A stretch of DNA of 11,499 bases. Origin: Candidatus Bathyarchaeota archaeon (GTDB lineage Archaea; Thermoproteota; Bathyarchaeia; 40CM-2-53-6; RBG-13-38-9). The translations under genes and the position numbers were made by a program. The DNA lies in assembly GCA_026394315.1 (NCBI GenBank), contig JAPKYM010000022.1, forward strand, positions 1-11,499, given 5' to 3'. The notes under the pieces are model-generated. The model did no database searches, had not been told where the DNA came from, and worked only from the letters and a program-made list of their open reading frames with translations. This document shows positions 1-6,769 of the stretch, piece by piece (position 1 is the stretch's first letter; each line of letters opens with the position of its first letter).

Positions 1-1087
1 CGATGTCTTGAAGTCTCTTTCTTGTGAGCGGATGGTTGTAAACTATCTCGATTAATTTTGCAGTCTCCTTTTTCATGGTTTGCAGGCGTCTGTTGGTTTT
101 GGTGATGACTTCGCCTTTAACATCTTTCCTGATCCCCCCTATGAGATTCATTGCAGGGGCTCTTCGGCTGCCGGTTAGAGACTCGAAGATATCCAGAACT
201 TGTTCCCGGGCCTTCAAGGAGAGCATGAATAGCGTCTTAAACCCGATCAAATCGCCGGCGACTCCCAGCCACAGAAGGTGGCTATGGATTCTTTCGAGTT
301 CAGCCATCAATGTTCTTATGTAGCGTGCGCGGTCCGGGATCTCTATCCCACCTAGTGTCTCGACTGCATTCAGATAGGCTGTTGTGTGGGTGACATTGCA
401 GATGCCACACACCCTTTCAGCCAAGAAGACACCTCGAGAGTAGCTGCGACCTTCAAACAGTTTCATTATTCCTCTGTGATTCCATCCCAGCTTGACATCT
501 ACATCGGTTATCGTTTCACCATTTAGTTTGACTCGGAAGTACGCGCCTTCGATTAGCAAAGGGTGGTATGGGCCAAGGGGTATGAGCGACCTCTCAAGCT
601 TTTGTGCTGTGTCAGCTGCAAATGGTAGCTTGCCGTTCTTGTCCACGAAATGTTCGCATTTCTCGCTTTCAACGGCATTTGGCCATTCATAAGGTAGCCA
701 TAGATGTCGGGGATCTGGGTGGTCAATGAATCGGACTGGAGTAAACTCCATCATTTCTCTTTCAGACCAAGAGGCCTCAGGTGCGATATCAGAGATGGAT
801 TCAATCTCAGGCTCTTCGGGCGGAAGTTGAACCTTGACGTTGAAGTGAACATATTGGTCAAGATGGTCAAGGGAATAATGGTAGATTACCTCGTAACCGT
901 TCAGGCCTCTATCAATTACGGAGACATGAATCAGCCTCGCCTTGAACTCGCCAGTAAGATACTTGGCAATCTCTCTTACCCTTTCTCTATTGGTGTAAAA
1001 CCAGTAGATCTTCGTACCGGCTTTAAATTCGAAATCTGTTCCAAGTCTCTGATTGAGTTCGTTGATTATGTCTTCCGAGTGCCCCAT
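1..1087 (-). CDS. Group 4 [NiFe] hydrogenase large subunit (HycE/HyfG-like, fused NuoC-NuoD), 3' end cut by window edge
   Basis: Catalytic large subunit of a membrane-bound group 4 hydrogenase, facing the cytoplasm; it should carry the Ni-Fe centre for H2 formation or oxidation. I translated 362 codons from an ATG that follows the upstream stop by one base. Residues 1 to about 140 match the NuoC-like 30-kDa domain, ending in a SEREMMEF...HPDPRHLWLP segment (108-132); the usual FG(I/V) after ERE is replaced by FTPV. Residues 165-362 are NuoD-like, with GWNHRGIMKLFEGR (201-214) and ERVCGICNVTHTTAY (224-238). The pair C227/C230 with H234 is the N-terminal nickel-binding (L1) motif, which respiratory NuoD and FpoD lack, so hydrogenase is preferred over dehydrogenase. 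The C-terminal DPCxxC-type motif lies beyond the left edge and cannot be checked. It is the last operon gene visible; the small subunit, NuoH- and NuoI-like genes probably follow outside. Confidence 0.9.
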   Translation of the reverse strand, partial: MGHSEDIINELNQRLGTDFEFKAGTKIYWFYTNRERVREIAKYLTGEFKARLIHVSVIDRGLNGYEVIYHYSLDHLDQYVHFNVKVQLPPEEPEIESISDIAPEASWSEREMMEFTPVRFIDHPDPRHLWLPYEWPNAVESEKCEHFVDKNGKLPFAADTAQKLERSLIPLGPYHPLLIEGAYFRVKLNGETITDVDVKLGWNHRGIMKLFEGRSYSRGVFLAERVCGICNVTHTTAYLNAVETLGGIEIPDRARYIRTLMAELERIHSHLLWLGVAGDLIGFKTLFMLSLKAREQVLDIFESLTGSRRAPAMNLIGGIRKDVKGEVITKTNRRLQTMKKETAKLIEIVYNHPLTRKRLQDI

Positions 1088-1088
1088 T

Positions 1089-2633
1089 TTAGCCACCCAC
1101 TCTTGCCTTTATCGTAGTCTCTGCGAGTATCCGCAAGGCATTTCTCAGCGCTGGACCTGTCGAGACAATTCCTGACCATTCCAGAGTGAAATAGCTTCCG
1201 AAGATGATGATTAGTGCCCCAATTAGGAGACCTGGAAGACGTAGAGCCATCGGGACTATTGTCGGTCGATTGTCTTCCTCCTCAGACGCTGAGAAAAAAA
1301 CATTAGACCAGACTGACAGACACGCTGCTAGAGATATTGCCGCTGTCGCTACGACTGCTGACTTTGTAATGATGGGAACATTACTGTTGAACACAAGTTC
1401 CCTTAAGGTACTTACTCCTAGCGTGCCTGGAATCAGGCCCAAGCTCAGCGCGCCAACTGCAAATGATATCTTCATTACTGGGAGTCTCTTGGCAAGGCCT
1501 CTCATAGTGTCAAGATCTTCGGAATGACTGACTTTGATTGCCACACCCGAATCGAAAAGTAGCTGGGATTTGGAGAATCCGTGATTGTACATGTGCAAAA
1601 GTGCTCCTCCGAATCCTAACACTAGTGCCTCCTCAGAATTGAATCCGCTGTTGGCGAGAGTCCCAGCAAGGCCGAGAAAGACGGCTATGTAACCGACTTC
1701 GGATATAGTCGAAAAAGCCCAGACCCTCTTTATTCCGCGAATGTGCTTTTTTCCCACATGAAGTCTCGTGTATCTGCTACCAAACCACGCCTCTACGAGT
1801 GCATATATTGACCCTGCGAGCATGCTTGCTAGACCGACAGCCAGCAACATGTTCGCAATGTAGGAGTTGACAATGCCCATGCTCCCCAGTATTCTTGCTA
1901 TGTCAAAAGCAGCGACTTGAACCAGAGCAGCGCTCAGGAGTGTATGTATGGGGATTGGTGCTTCACTGTGAGCCTGGGGTAACCAAAGTAATCCGAAGGG
2001 CAGTAATCCGGCCTTTACACCGAATCCCAAAAAGTAGATGGTGGCGAGGAGGTTCACCTGACCCACACCAAGCGCGCCAATCTCGGCCAGATTGAGGCTG
2101 TGAATAAGTTGATACTGCCAGAAGATGCCTCCAATTATTATGATGCCGCCAAATATGCTGAGTGCTAGGTATCTGTAAGCAGCTAGTATGCTGCTCCTCC
2201 TTCGGCTGAACATTACAAGTATTGCGCTTGTGACGCTGCTTGATTCCAGGAAAAGATAGATGACTAGTATGTTGAAGCTCGAGACCATTCCGATCATCAT
2301 GGCAATGAAAAGCTGATAGAGAAGATAGTAAAGCCAGGTCTCTGACCTTTCTTCCATATATTTGAAACTGTAGATTGCGCCCAAGAATGCGAGGAGCAGT
2401 ACTAGTTCAGAGACATATATTGAAGCAGCATTGAACGTAAACTCTCCCAGACTGTCATAGATGAATTTCCTTTCTAGTGATAGGACAAGAAAATAGGTGT
2501 TCACGAGAAATGCTACTGCAAATGAGGTGGCTATCAGTTTGTTTCTCAAAGCTATGGATCTGAGACCGACTATTGTTGAAGCTACTGCAGAGAAGATCAT
2601 TATGATGAATGGCAACGGCGCTAACGTTGTCAC
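1089..2633 (-). CDS. Proton-translocating antiporter-like membrane subunit (NuoM/NuoN/HyfB family)
   Basis: Integral membrane subunit of the hydrogenase complex, expected to couple electron transfer to H+ or Na+ translocation. The 514-residue protein is hydrophobic almost throughout and fits the proton_antipo_M family. Visible signatures are a membrane glutamate in IYLFLESSSVTS (E130), the core GFGVKAGLLPFGLLWLP (203-219) with the channel lysine K207, then AHSEAPIPIHTLLSAALVQ. The TM8 position that is Lys in many relatives appears to be Gln (Q239). Further on are RVWAFSTISEVGY (303-315) and LLHMYNHGFSKSQLLF (345-360) with H347, H351 and K355. The start is GTG, forming a GTGA overlap with the previous gene and preceded by AAGGAG about 10 bases upstream. 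The length is typical of NuoM/N/HyfB; a stand-alone Mrp antiporter subunit is less likely because the hydrogenase large subunit follows one base after its stop. Confidence 0.9.
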   Translation of the reverse strand: MTTLAPLPFIIMIFSAVASTIVGLRSIALRNKLIATSFAVAFLVNTYFLVLSLERKFIYDSLGEFTFNAASIYVSELVLLLAFLGAIYSFKYMEERSETWLYYLLYQLFIAMMIGMVSSFNILVIYLFLESSSVTSAILVMFSRRRSSILAAYRYLALSIFGGIIIIGGIFWQYQLIHSLNLAEIGALGVGQVNLLATIYFLGFGVKAGLLPFGLLWLPQAHSEAPIPIHTLLSAALVQVAAFDIARILGSMGIVNSYIANMLLAVGLASMLAGSIYALVEAWFGSRYTRLHVGKKHIRGIKRVWAFSTISEVGYIAVFLGLAGTLANSGFNSEEALVLGFGGALLHMYNHGFSKSQLLFDSGVAIKVSHSEDLDTMRGLAKRLPVMKISFAVGALSLGLIPGTLGVSTLRELVFNSNVPIITKSAVVATAAISLAACLSVWSNVFFSASEEEDNRPTIVPMALRLPGLLIGALIIIFGSYFTLEWSGIVSTGPALRNALRILAETTIKARVGG

Positions 2634-2971
2634 TTTTCTTTTTTCTCCTTGGAGCTGAGCTTGGTTTGATCATAGTAAAGATCCCAAGCTTCATCGATCT
2701 CTTCAGAGATCAGCGGTATTCCAGGCGAGAATAATTCAGGCCCAGAGAGATATGGTGACTTTGCAAGCCCTCCTAGGAAGATCTTCTCTGTGTCCATTCC
2801 AGTGCGATATAATGCAGGGATAATGACGGCGAAGAAGATATAGAAGGCCGATATGGTCGCTAGTTCCGCGCAAAGGAAGACCTCTATAGTTGTCTCAGCA
2901 AAGACAATCCCGAGAGAGGATCCTATGAGTAAAGCAATCGAAATTCCGAGAGGCAGTCTTCTAGCTCTCAT
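2630..2971 (-). CDS. Small two-helix membrane protein of the hydrogenase operon
   Basis: Protein of 113 residues that I cannot assign to a family. Two hydrophobic stretches (about 7-25 and 28-55) are followed by a soluble tail of about 58 residues rich in acidic and then lysine residues, ending KEKKEK. The second helix carries acidic residues (E30 and E36 in IEVFLCAEL), recalling the buried glutamates of NuoK/MrpC/HyfE-type subunits, though the protein is too short for the full three-helix NuoK fold. The start was chosen at the ATG that overlaps the stop of the HdrB-like gene as ATGA; a longer reading from 3058 would just be out-of-frame HdrB sequence. Its own stop overlaps the next gene as GTGA. 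The tight coupling on both sides implies it is made together with the hydrogenase membrane arm; a NuoK-like role is inference only. Confidence 0.75.
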   Translation of the reverse strand: MRARRLPLGISIALLIGSSLGIVFAETTIEVFLCAELATISAFYIFFAVIIPALYRTGMDTEKIFLGGLAKSPYLSGPELFSPGIPLISEEIDEAWDLYYDQTKLSSKEKKEK

Positions 2972-3726
2972 TGTGCTTTCATGATCCTTTCTAAGATTGG
3001 GTCGAGTGAGATTCTGTGAAGATGAGTTCCTATGTCCGCAGGTGAAGCTCCAAGGCAAAGTGCTAGGAGCTCTAAGTAGTTTATGACTGGAATGTTGTAG
3101 TCTTTACCTTCATTTTTAAGGGTCATCTCTGCCCTTTCGAGCCGCTCAGCACATGCTGGGCAGAAGAGAGTTATGCAATCAGCACCAGATTCTTTTGTCT
3201 CGTTAAGCTTAACCTCGGCCCTTTGGTGGAGTGAGAAATCGGGATCAGAATACATCGCTGGGACACCACAACAGAGTCGCTCCGTTTCAACATGAATCAA
3301 ATCGCCTCCAAGTACTGTGATAAGATCGTCGAATTTCGGTGATAGGTCCAGGTTCTCCCTTAGTATGCGGCAACCGTATTGGGGAACGCATTTTAGACCC
3401 GACAGAGATTGGCACAGTTTCTCTTTGATTGTGTTCAGGCCGATTCTGTCATGAAGGAACTCAATCATGTGATAAATCTGGGATGATCCGGAGTATTCTG
3501 ACCCGCACGTGATCAGCATCGCATTGATCTTGTCTCTGAGATTTTTGTCCTTTGATAGATCGTGGTTCACCTTGTTTAGGGTGTCAAAGCAACCGTTGCA
3601 GATGACGCATATGTCTTTGCTTGCCGCGTTAGCTATTGATATGTTTCGGCCTGCTAGGGTCAGCCATAAGTCTCCGGATAATGTCCTAGATATTTCAGGA
3701 TCAGGGCAACAGGTGGCGTCAGGCAT
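2968..3726 (-). CDS. hdrB: HdrB-like CCG-domain protein, N-terminally short
   Basis: Resembles subunit B of heterodisulfide reductase, which uses two noncubane [4Fe-4S] clusters bound by CCG motifs (C-x(n)-CCG-x(n)-CxxC) for thiol-disulfide or two-electron chemistry. The second motif is complete: C119, C152-C153-G154, C189-P-A-C192. The first keeps C6-C7 and C43-N-G-C46, but the opening cysteine is missing because the protein starts about 35-40 residues later than relatives, at MPDATCCPDP. The segment GDLWLTLAGRNISIA (18-32) aligns well with what I recall of HdrB. TGA lies immediately before the ATG in frame, and no upstream frame contains an HdrB-like beginning. No good ribosome site precedes the ATG, but it overlaps the stop of a 42-codon ORF, so coupled translation is plausible. 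It sits between a polyferredoxin and hydrogenase membrane genes. Confidence 0.85.
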   Translation of the reverse strand: MPDATCCPDPEISRTLSGDLWLTLAGRNISIANAASKDICVICNGCFDTLNKVNHDLSKDKNLRDKINAMLITCGSEYSGSSQIYHMIEFLHDRIGLNTIKEKLCQSLSGLKCVPQYGCRILRENLDLSPKFDDLITVLGGDLIHVETERLCCGVPAMYSDPDFSLHQRAEVKLNETKESGADCITLFCPACAERLERAEMTLKNEGKDYNIPVINYLELLALCLGASPADIGTHLHRISLDPILERIMKAQ

Positions 3727-3847
3727 TCAGCAGGCTCTGAATCTGTCCTTGATCTATGAGATTCGTGACAGCGCCTTGGAATTGGGCTGGAACTGGGCTT
3801 TGCGCCTTCTTTCTTAGCGGATGAATTGGGTTCTCTTCTTCCGACAT
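3719..3847 (-). CDS. Possible 42-aa linker ORF between ferredoxin and HdrB-like gene
   Basis: A short ORF starting ATG, MSEEENPIHPLRKK, and ending QSLLNA. It lies in the same frame as the ferredoxin but after that gene's stop, and its TGA overlaps the HdrB-like start by eight bases. AAGGAG occurs about 11 bases before the ATG. It has no cysteines and I recognise no family. It fills exactly the space where the missing HdrB N-terminus would be expected, but its sequence does not resemble it. It may be a genuine coupled small gene, a replaced or decayed N-terminus, or a chance ORF. Confidence 0.4.
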   Translation of the reverse strand: MSEEENPIHPLRKKAQSPVPAQFQGAVTNLIDQGQIQSLLNA

Positions 3848-3862
3848 TACGCCTGACACTCC

Positions 3863-4330
3863 TTATGATTGACCGAATAACCTGCGAGCATCTGCCCGCT
3901 TGGCCTTCTTGAGAGCCTCAGTGGTACAGAATTTCACGCATTGAGGGTCATTGTCGCAGAAGTCGCATTTCGTTACCACTTTTCTATCCTCATCAAAGTG
4001 AGGATTCGAGATCGGGCAGGAGAGGATACAGGCCTTGCACACTATGCATAAAACAGAATTGATCTTGACAAGTCCGGTGTTCTCATCCTTGGTTATGGCG
4101 TTAGCGGGGCATGATGCGAGACATAACGGATCTTCACAATGGATGCAGTGGATACCGACAAAACGGGATTTGGGCTTCTCAGGATCATTGATGATTTTGA
4201 TGTGAGACTTTCTGAAGTCTGTCGATCCATAATGCTTGAGAGAACAAGAGACCATACAGTATGTGCAACCCGTGCATCTCTCCGAATTGAAAACAATCAC
4301 TTCTTGTTCTGAATCGTCTTGATTATTCAA
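3863..4330 (-). CDS. Four-cluster ferredoxin (HycB/HydN/DmsB-type 4Fe-4S electron-transfer subunit)
   Basis: Electron-transfer subunit of the type that wires formate dehydrogenases, hydrogenases and molybdoenzymes. The 155 residues hold 16 cysteines in four groups: C19/22/25/29 (CTGCTYCMVSC), C62/65/70/74 (CIHCEDPLCLASCP), C95/98/101/105 (CIVCKACILSCP) and C122/125/131/135 (CDFCDNDPQCVKFC). This is the standard DMSO-reductase FeS-subunit layout for four [4Fe-4S] clusters. It is the first gene of the operon and presumably passes electrons between the HdrB-like protein or ferredoxin and the hydrogenase. The start is uncertain: TTG at 4330 has only a weak GATGGG upstream, and GTG at 4300 (residue 11) also precedes the first cysteine. 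In-frame TAA 16 bases upstream of the TTG excludes a much longer protein. Confidence 0.9.
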   Translation of the reverse strand: MNNQDDSEQEVIVFNSERCTGCTYCMVSCSLKHYGSTDFRKSHIKIINDPEKPKSRFVGIHCIHCEDPLCLASCPANAITKDENTGLVKINSVLCIVCKACILSCPISNPHFDEDRKVVTKCDFCDNDPQCVKFCTTEALKKAKRADARRLFGQS

Positions 4331-4358
4331 AGTCAGAACCCATCTTTATGGTCTAGTG

Positions 4359-4370
4359 TAGCGCGCGCTA
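4359..4370. repeat. Palindrome TAGCGCGCGCTA (exact copy) before the hydrogenase operon
   Basis: Perfect 12-bp palindrome whose nearest edge is about 29 bases upstream of the ferredoxin start. It sits inside a second inverted repeat, GTCTAG (4351-4356) with CTAGAC (4368-4373). The position fits an operator or promoter-proximal site for the minus-strand operon, though no convincing TATA box is visible beside it. It is one of nine copies of the core AGCGCGCGCT (at most one mismatch) in the window. Confidence 0.75.
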
Positions 4371-4457
4371 GACGAGCCTGCGGTCTTTGATGATCTTGAT
4401 GATGCCTCTCCCTAGGCGGCTCAGCAACTTGATGATTCCCACGGGAATGCAATTCAT
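4368..4457 (-). CDS. Possible 29-aa basic amphipathic peptide ORF
   Basis: ATG-started ORF between the methyltransferase and the ferredoxin. Its peptide has the pattern GIIKLLSRLGRGIIKIIKD, alternating hydrophobic pairs with Lys/Arg, as in an amphipathic helix. Its TAG stop falls inside the palindrome at 4359-4370. There is no clear ribosome site. It could be a small membrane-active protein, a leader peptide for the hydrogenase operon, or chance. Confidence 0.25.
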   Translation of the reverse strand: MNCIPVGIIKLLSRLGRGIIKIIKDRRLV

Positions 4458-4505
4458 AAAGATTGTGAGTGGCCTCGTTAACCTGCCTCACTCAGGGTCG
4501 GTTAT

Positions 4506-5843
4506 TTAGTTCTCTCTTTCCATTTTGGCCACGAAGAACCCATTACAATGGTCTTTATGTGGGTAAAAGCGCCTCGCCTCATTTAGGCCTCTGAATGCCT
4601 CTGACCCCAATGTCATGGATGTTGGGGATATCTTGAAGGTTGGGTGGGCCTTGAGGAATTGTTCGATGACCAATTCGTTTTCTTCGAGAAGTATGCTGCA
4701 AGTTGAGTATACTAAGGATCCAGTTTTCTTGACATGTTGTGACGAAATATCTAAGATTCGAAGTTGTAGTGACGAGAGCTTCTCTACGTCCCCGGATTTC
4801 ATTCGCCATTTCATTGATGGTGATTTGGCGTAGAGTCCGGTGCTGCTGCAGGGTGGATCGACGAGTACGACGTCAGCTTCAACATTCAGAGGCAGATCCC
4901 TCTGAACGTCACATATTATGGGCTGAGCGATCTCGACTCCCATGCGTTTGATTTCGCTCTTCCAGATTCTCATACGAGCTTCCGCGATGTCTAGCGAGAC
5001 GACCGTGCCTTTGTTGTTCATAATCTGTGCTAGTGAACAGGTCTTTATGCCCGGTGCGGCACAGATGTCGAGCACAAAATCTCCGGGCTTTGGATTTGCC
5101 TCTTGACAAGCTGCTTGGCTGGAGATGTCTTGGATCTGAAAAAGACCGCGTTCATAGCTTCTGAGTCTTATTAGCGGCTTTTCAGTTCTTTCGACCTTCC
5201 AGACATCTCTGAGCTCGATCATTCTGCTTAGTGTGACTCCTTCATGCTTGATTTCTTCTATTACGGTCTCCCAGGGCTGTCGAAGGCTGTTAATTCTAAG
5301 ATATGTCGGAGGCGGTGAGTAGTCTTCGTTCAGTAGTCTGAGGCCATCATCTCGCCCCAGTAGCCTGAAGCTATACCGAACAAACCACTCTGTGTGGCAG
5401 GTTTCGAGACTCATCCTCGTAAGTTCACGCTCATTGGCAATCAGCTTTTTGGGTTCGGCTGCCAAGATCATGCCGAAAGCACTCTCGACTGGGAGAAGTT
5501 CGTCTCTTCCCAAGACTCTGCGGCCGGATTCAAGGAAGCTTAGGATGCCCTTAAACGTCCTTTTGCGAAAATGAGCCCAGTAGATGTAAAGGCGAAGGAA
5601 ATTCCTGACGCCAAGATTCCAGTCTCCCAGTTTCCGGGGATCAAGAGCCCAATCTGCAATGTAATCAACTAGGTTGAGTCGTCTCGTCGTTTCAGTCATC
5701 AGCCTGAACGCCAGTCTCATTGAGCTTCCATCATGAATTTGAAGTTGTTTCGAAACAAGAATAAGGGCTTGCCTTTCACTCAAGCCCTCAAGTTCCATCC
5801 AGCTCAAGGCCTCAACTGCTAGGGCGATCGAATCTTGAAGCAA
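4506..5843 (-). CDS. NOL1/NOP2/Sun-family RNA (cytosine-5) methyltransferase with NusB-like N-terminal domain
   Basis: S-adenosylmethionine-dependent enzyme placing 5-methylcytosine in rRNA or tRNA, in the cytoplasm. Numbering from the TTG at 5843 (445 residues; add 53 for the longest ORF): an all-helical NusB-like region (about 1-170), a linker with YLRINSL (181-187) and LFQIQDISSQ (234-243), motif I LDICAAPGIKT (258-268; relatives usually have PGGKT), SAM-ribose acidic D285, motif IV DPPCSSTG (329-336) with C332, and motif VI YSTCS (379-383) with catalytic C382. It ends in the usual NGFFVAK. The longest ORF starts at TTG 6002, but its first 27 or so residues are the out-of-frame 3' part of an AbrB-type gene, so I prefer the internal TTG; no ATG or GTG is available before residue 69 of the long form. 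Ribosome-site support is weak for both. It is divergent enough that the exact RNA target cannot be named. Confidence 0.88.
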   Translation of the reverse strand: MLQDSIALAVEALSWMELEGLSERQALILVSKQLQIHDGSSMRLAFRLMTETTRRLNLVDYIADWALDPRKLGDWNLGVRNFLRLYIYWAHFRKRTFKGILSFLESGRRVLGRDELLPVESAFGMILAAEPKKLIANERELTRMSLETCHTEWFVRYSFRLLGRDDGLRLLNEDYSPPPTYLRINSLRQPWETVIEEIKHEGVTLSRMIELRDVWKVERTEKPLIRLRSYERGLFQIQDISSQAACQEANPKPGDFVLDICAAPGIKTCSLAQIMNNKGTVVSLDIAEARMRIWKSEIKRMGVEIAQPIICDVQRDLPLNVEADVVLVDPPCSSTGLYAKSPSMKWRMKSGDVEKLSSLQLRILDISSQHVKKTGSLVYSTCSILLEENELVIEQFLKAHPTFKISPTSMTLGSEAFRGLNEARRFYPHKDHCNGFFVAKMEREN

Positions 5844-5920
5844 TATTGTTCTAGAGTACTCTCTCGATACAAGCTTTTGTTTGTATCGTTTCTGTATGTT
5901 ATATGCGAGGGATCGGGACC

Positions 5921-6150
5921 TTACGGCGAGCTTTTGGCCCCCTTCTCTATTACGATATGGCTGTTGTCCATGTATAGGTCTATAGAACGTCGCCAGCTTC
6001 AAGATTTAATGTTTCTGCTACCGGCTGGGGGATGGTGACTCGTAGGCTGGATCCTATCTTTTGCAGTGCATCGTCTAGGTTGCCTATAACGTCTGTGCTT
6101 GTTTTGGCTACTCGATGCCTATGTAGCTGTTGTCTAGCCCGCTGTGGCAT
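5921..6150 (-). pseudogene. SpoVT/AbrB-domain (MazE/AbrB-like) gene with apparent frameshift
   Basis: From ATG 6150 an ORF of 56 codons contains KIGSSLRVTIPQPVAETLNL and then EAGDVL, a clear swapped-hairpin AbrB DNA-binding core, and stops at TAG (5980-5982). The expected rest of the domain continues at once in another frame as DLYMDNSHIVIEKGAKSSP, ending at TAA 5921-5923. A single-base insertion near 5981 would restore a protein of about 77 residues, a normal size for archaeal AbrB-like antitoxins or regulators. The disruption may be real decay or a sequence error. No VapC/PIN-like toxin lies beside it; the next gene on the strand is the RNA methyltransferase. The N-terminal 25-30 residues are not conserved-looking, so the start could be later. 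Confidence 0.7.
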
Positions 6151-6279
6151 GCCGTCTATGTTAAGGCGGAAAGCTCAAGATGCAAGCGAAGTCTGATGAT
6201 TAGCGCGGACTAAGCTAGTCACATTCAATTGTCTCTGAACCCTCTCATCCTAATCTCGGAGCTTTGTCGGCTCAGTAGG

Positions 6280-6765
6280 CTATCCCTCAAGGGGATTTTG
6301 TGTGCTTGAACCATCGATAACACATTCTTCGGATTTAGATTGGTCCGTGCTGGTTGATCGCAAGAAGTAGTTACCTTTTCTTGTAATCTTGCCACAGTCC
6401 ATCATCCGTTTTAATATGGGTCTGAGCCAAGCTTTTCTAAATCCTGTCTCTCCCCTAGCCTTCTTTCTTCCATATGGCTCATCTTCATGATTCGTTATTG
6501 CCGGTTGCCCCACATGAAGGAAGTTGTATGGCTTCACCTGATTTTTTAATGGTTTGTCTCTGTTCAACGCCCTAATTTTGTTGAAAACATTGGCTGTGGG
6601 CACTTCGATGGAGAGTGTATAAGCGACGCCCCACAGTATAACAGTGATACTAATGTGTATTCTAAGGACTAACATTGTGAAAAACTGCAGAAGATGCAAA
6701 TCATCCATTAGGCCCCATTGTGACTTGCGCAGGAAGACGGCGAAGAAGAAATATCTTGATAACAA
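6280..6765 (-). CDS. Unrecognised 161-codon ORF, possibly a degraded gene
   Basis: I do not recognise this protein. The part that looks most like real coding sequence begins near residue 48, with AYTLSIEVPTANVFNKIRAL, RDKPLKNQVKPYNFLHVGQP and a basic region around YGRKKARGETGFRKAWLRPI, followed by a hydrophilic tail. The first 45 or so residues are Phe/Leu-rich and lie antisense to a Cys-containing plus-strand ORF, so the true start may be the ATG at 6675 (residue 31), or the N-terminus may have been lost. There is no convincing ribosome site and the surroundings are gene-poor with other broken genes. It might be a remnant of a longer archaeal gene. Confidence 0.35.
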   Translation of the reverse strand: MLSRYFFFAVFLRKSQWGLMDDLHLLQFFTMLVLRIHISITVILWGVAYTLSIEVPTANVFNKIRALNRDKPLKNQVKPYNFLHVGQPAITNHEDEPYGRKKARGETGFRKAWLRPILKRMMDCGKITRKGNYFLRSTSTDQSKSEECVIDGSSTQNPLEG

Positions 6766-6769
6766 GTAA
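6653..6769 (+). CDS. Possible 38-aa Cys-containing ORF (antisense to the previous entry)
   Basis: ATG-started ORF with VKNCRRCKSSIRPHC followed by a Lys/Arg-rich tail. CxxC plus a third cysteine suggests half of a zinc ribbon. It overlaps the N-terminal part of the minus-strand ORF at 6280-6765; at most one of the two is real here. It may be a fragment of a degraded zinc-ribbon gene. Confidence 0.2.
   Translation: MCILRTNIVKNCRRCKSSIRPHCDLRRKTAKKKYLDNK

Noticed and set aside
75..1117. Three plus-strand ORFs (75-323, 492-692, 704-1117)
   Set aside because: They are antisense to the hydrogenase large subunit, whose frame is open throughout and carries clear motifs.
2971..3058. 29-residue N-terminal extension of the small membrane protein
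   Set aside because: It is out-of-frame HdrB-like coding sequence; the ATGA overlap gives a better start.
5844..6002. N-terminal 53 residues of the long methyltransferase ORF
   Set aside because: They overlap the AbrB-domain coding sequence in another frame and add nothing that resembles the family.
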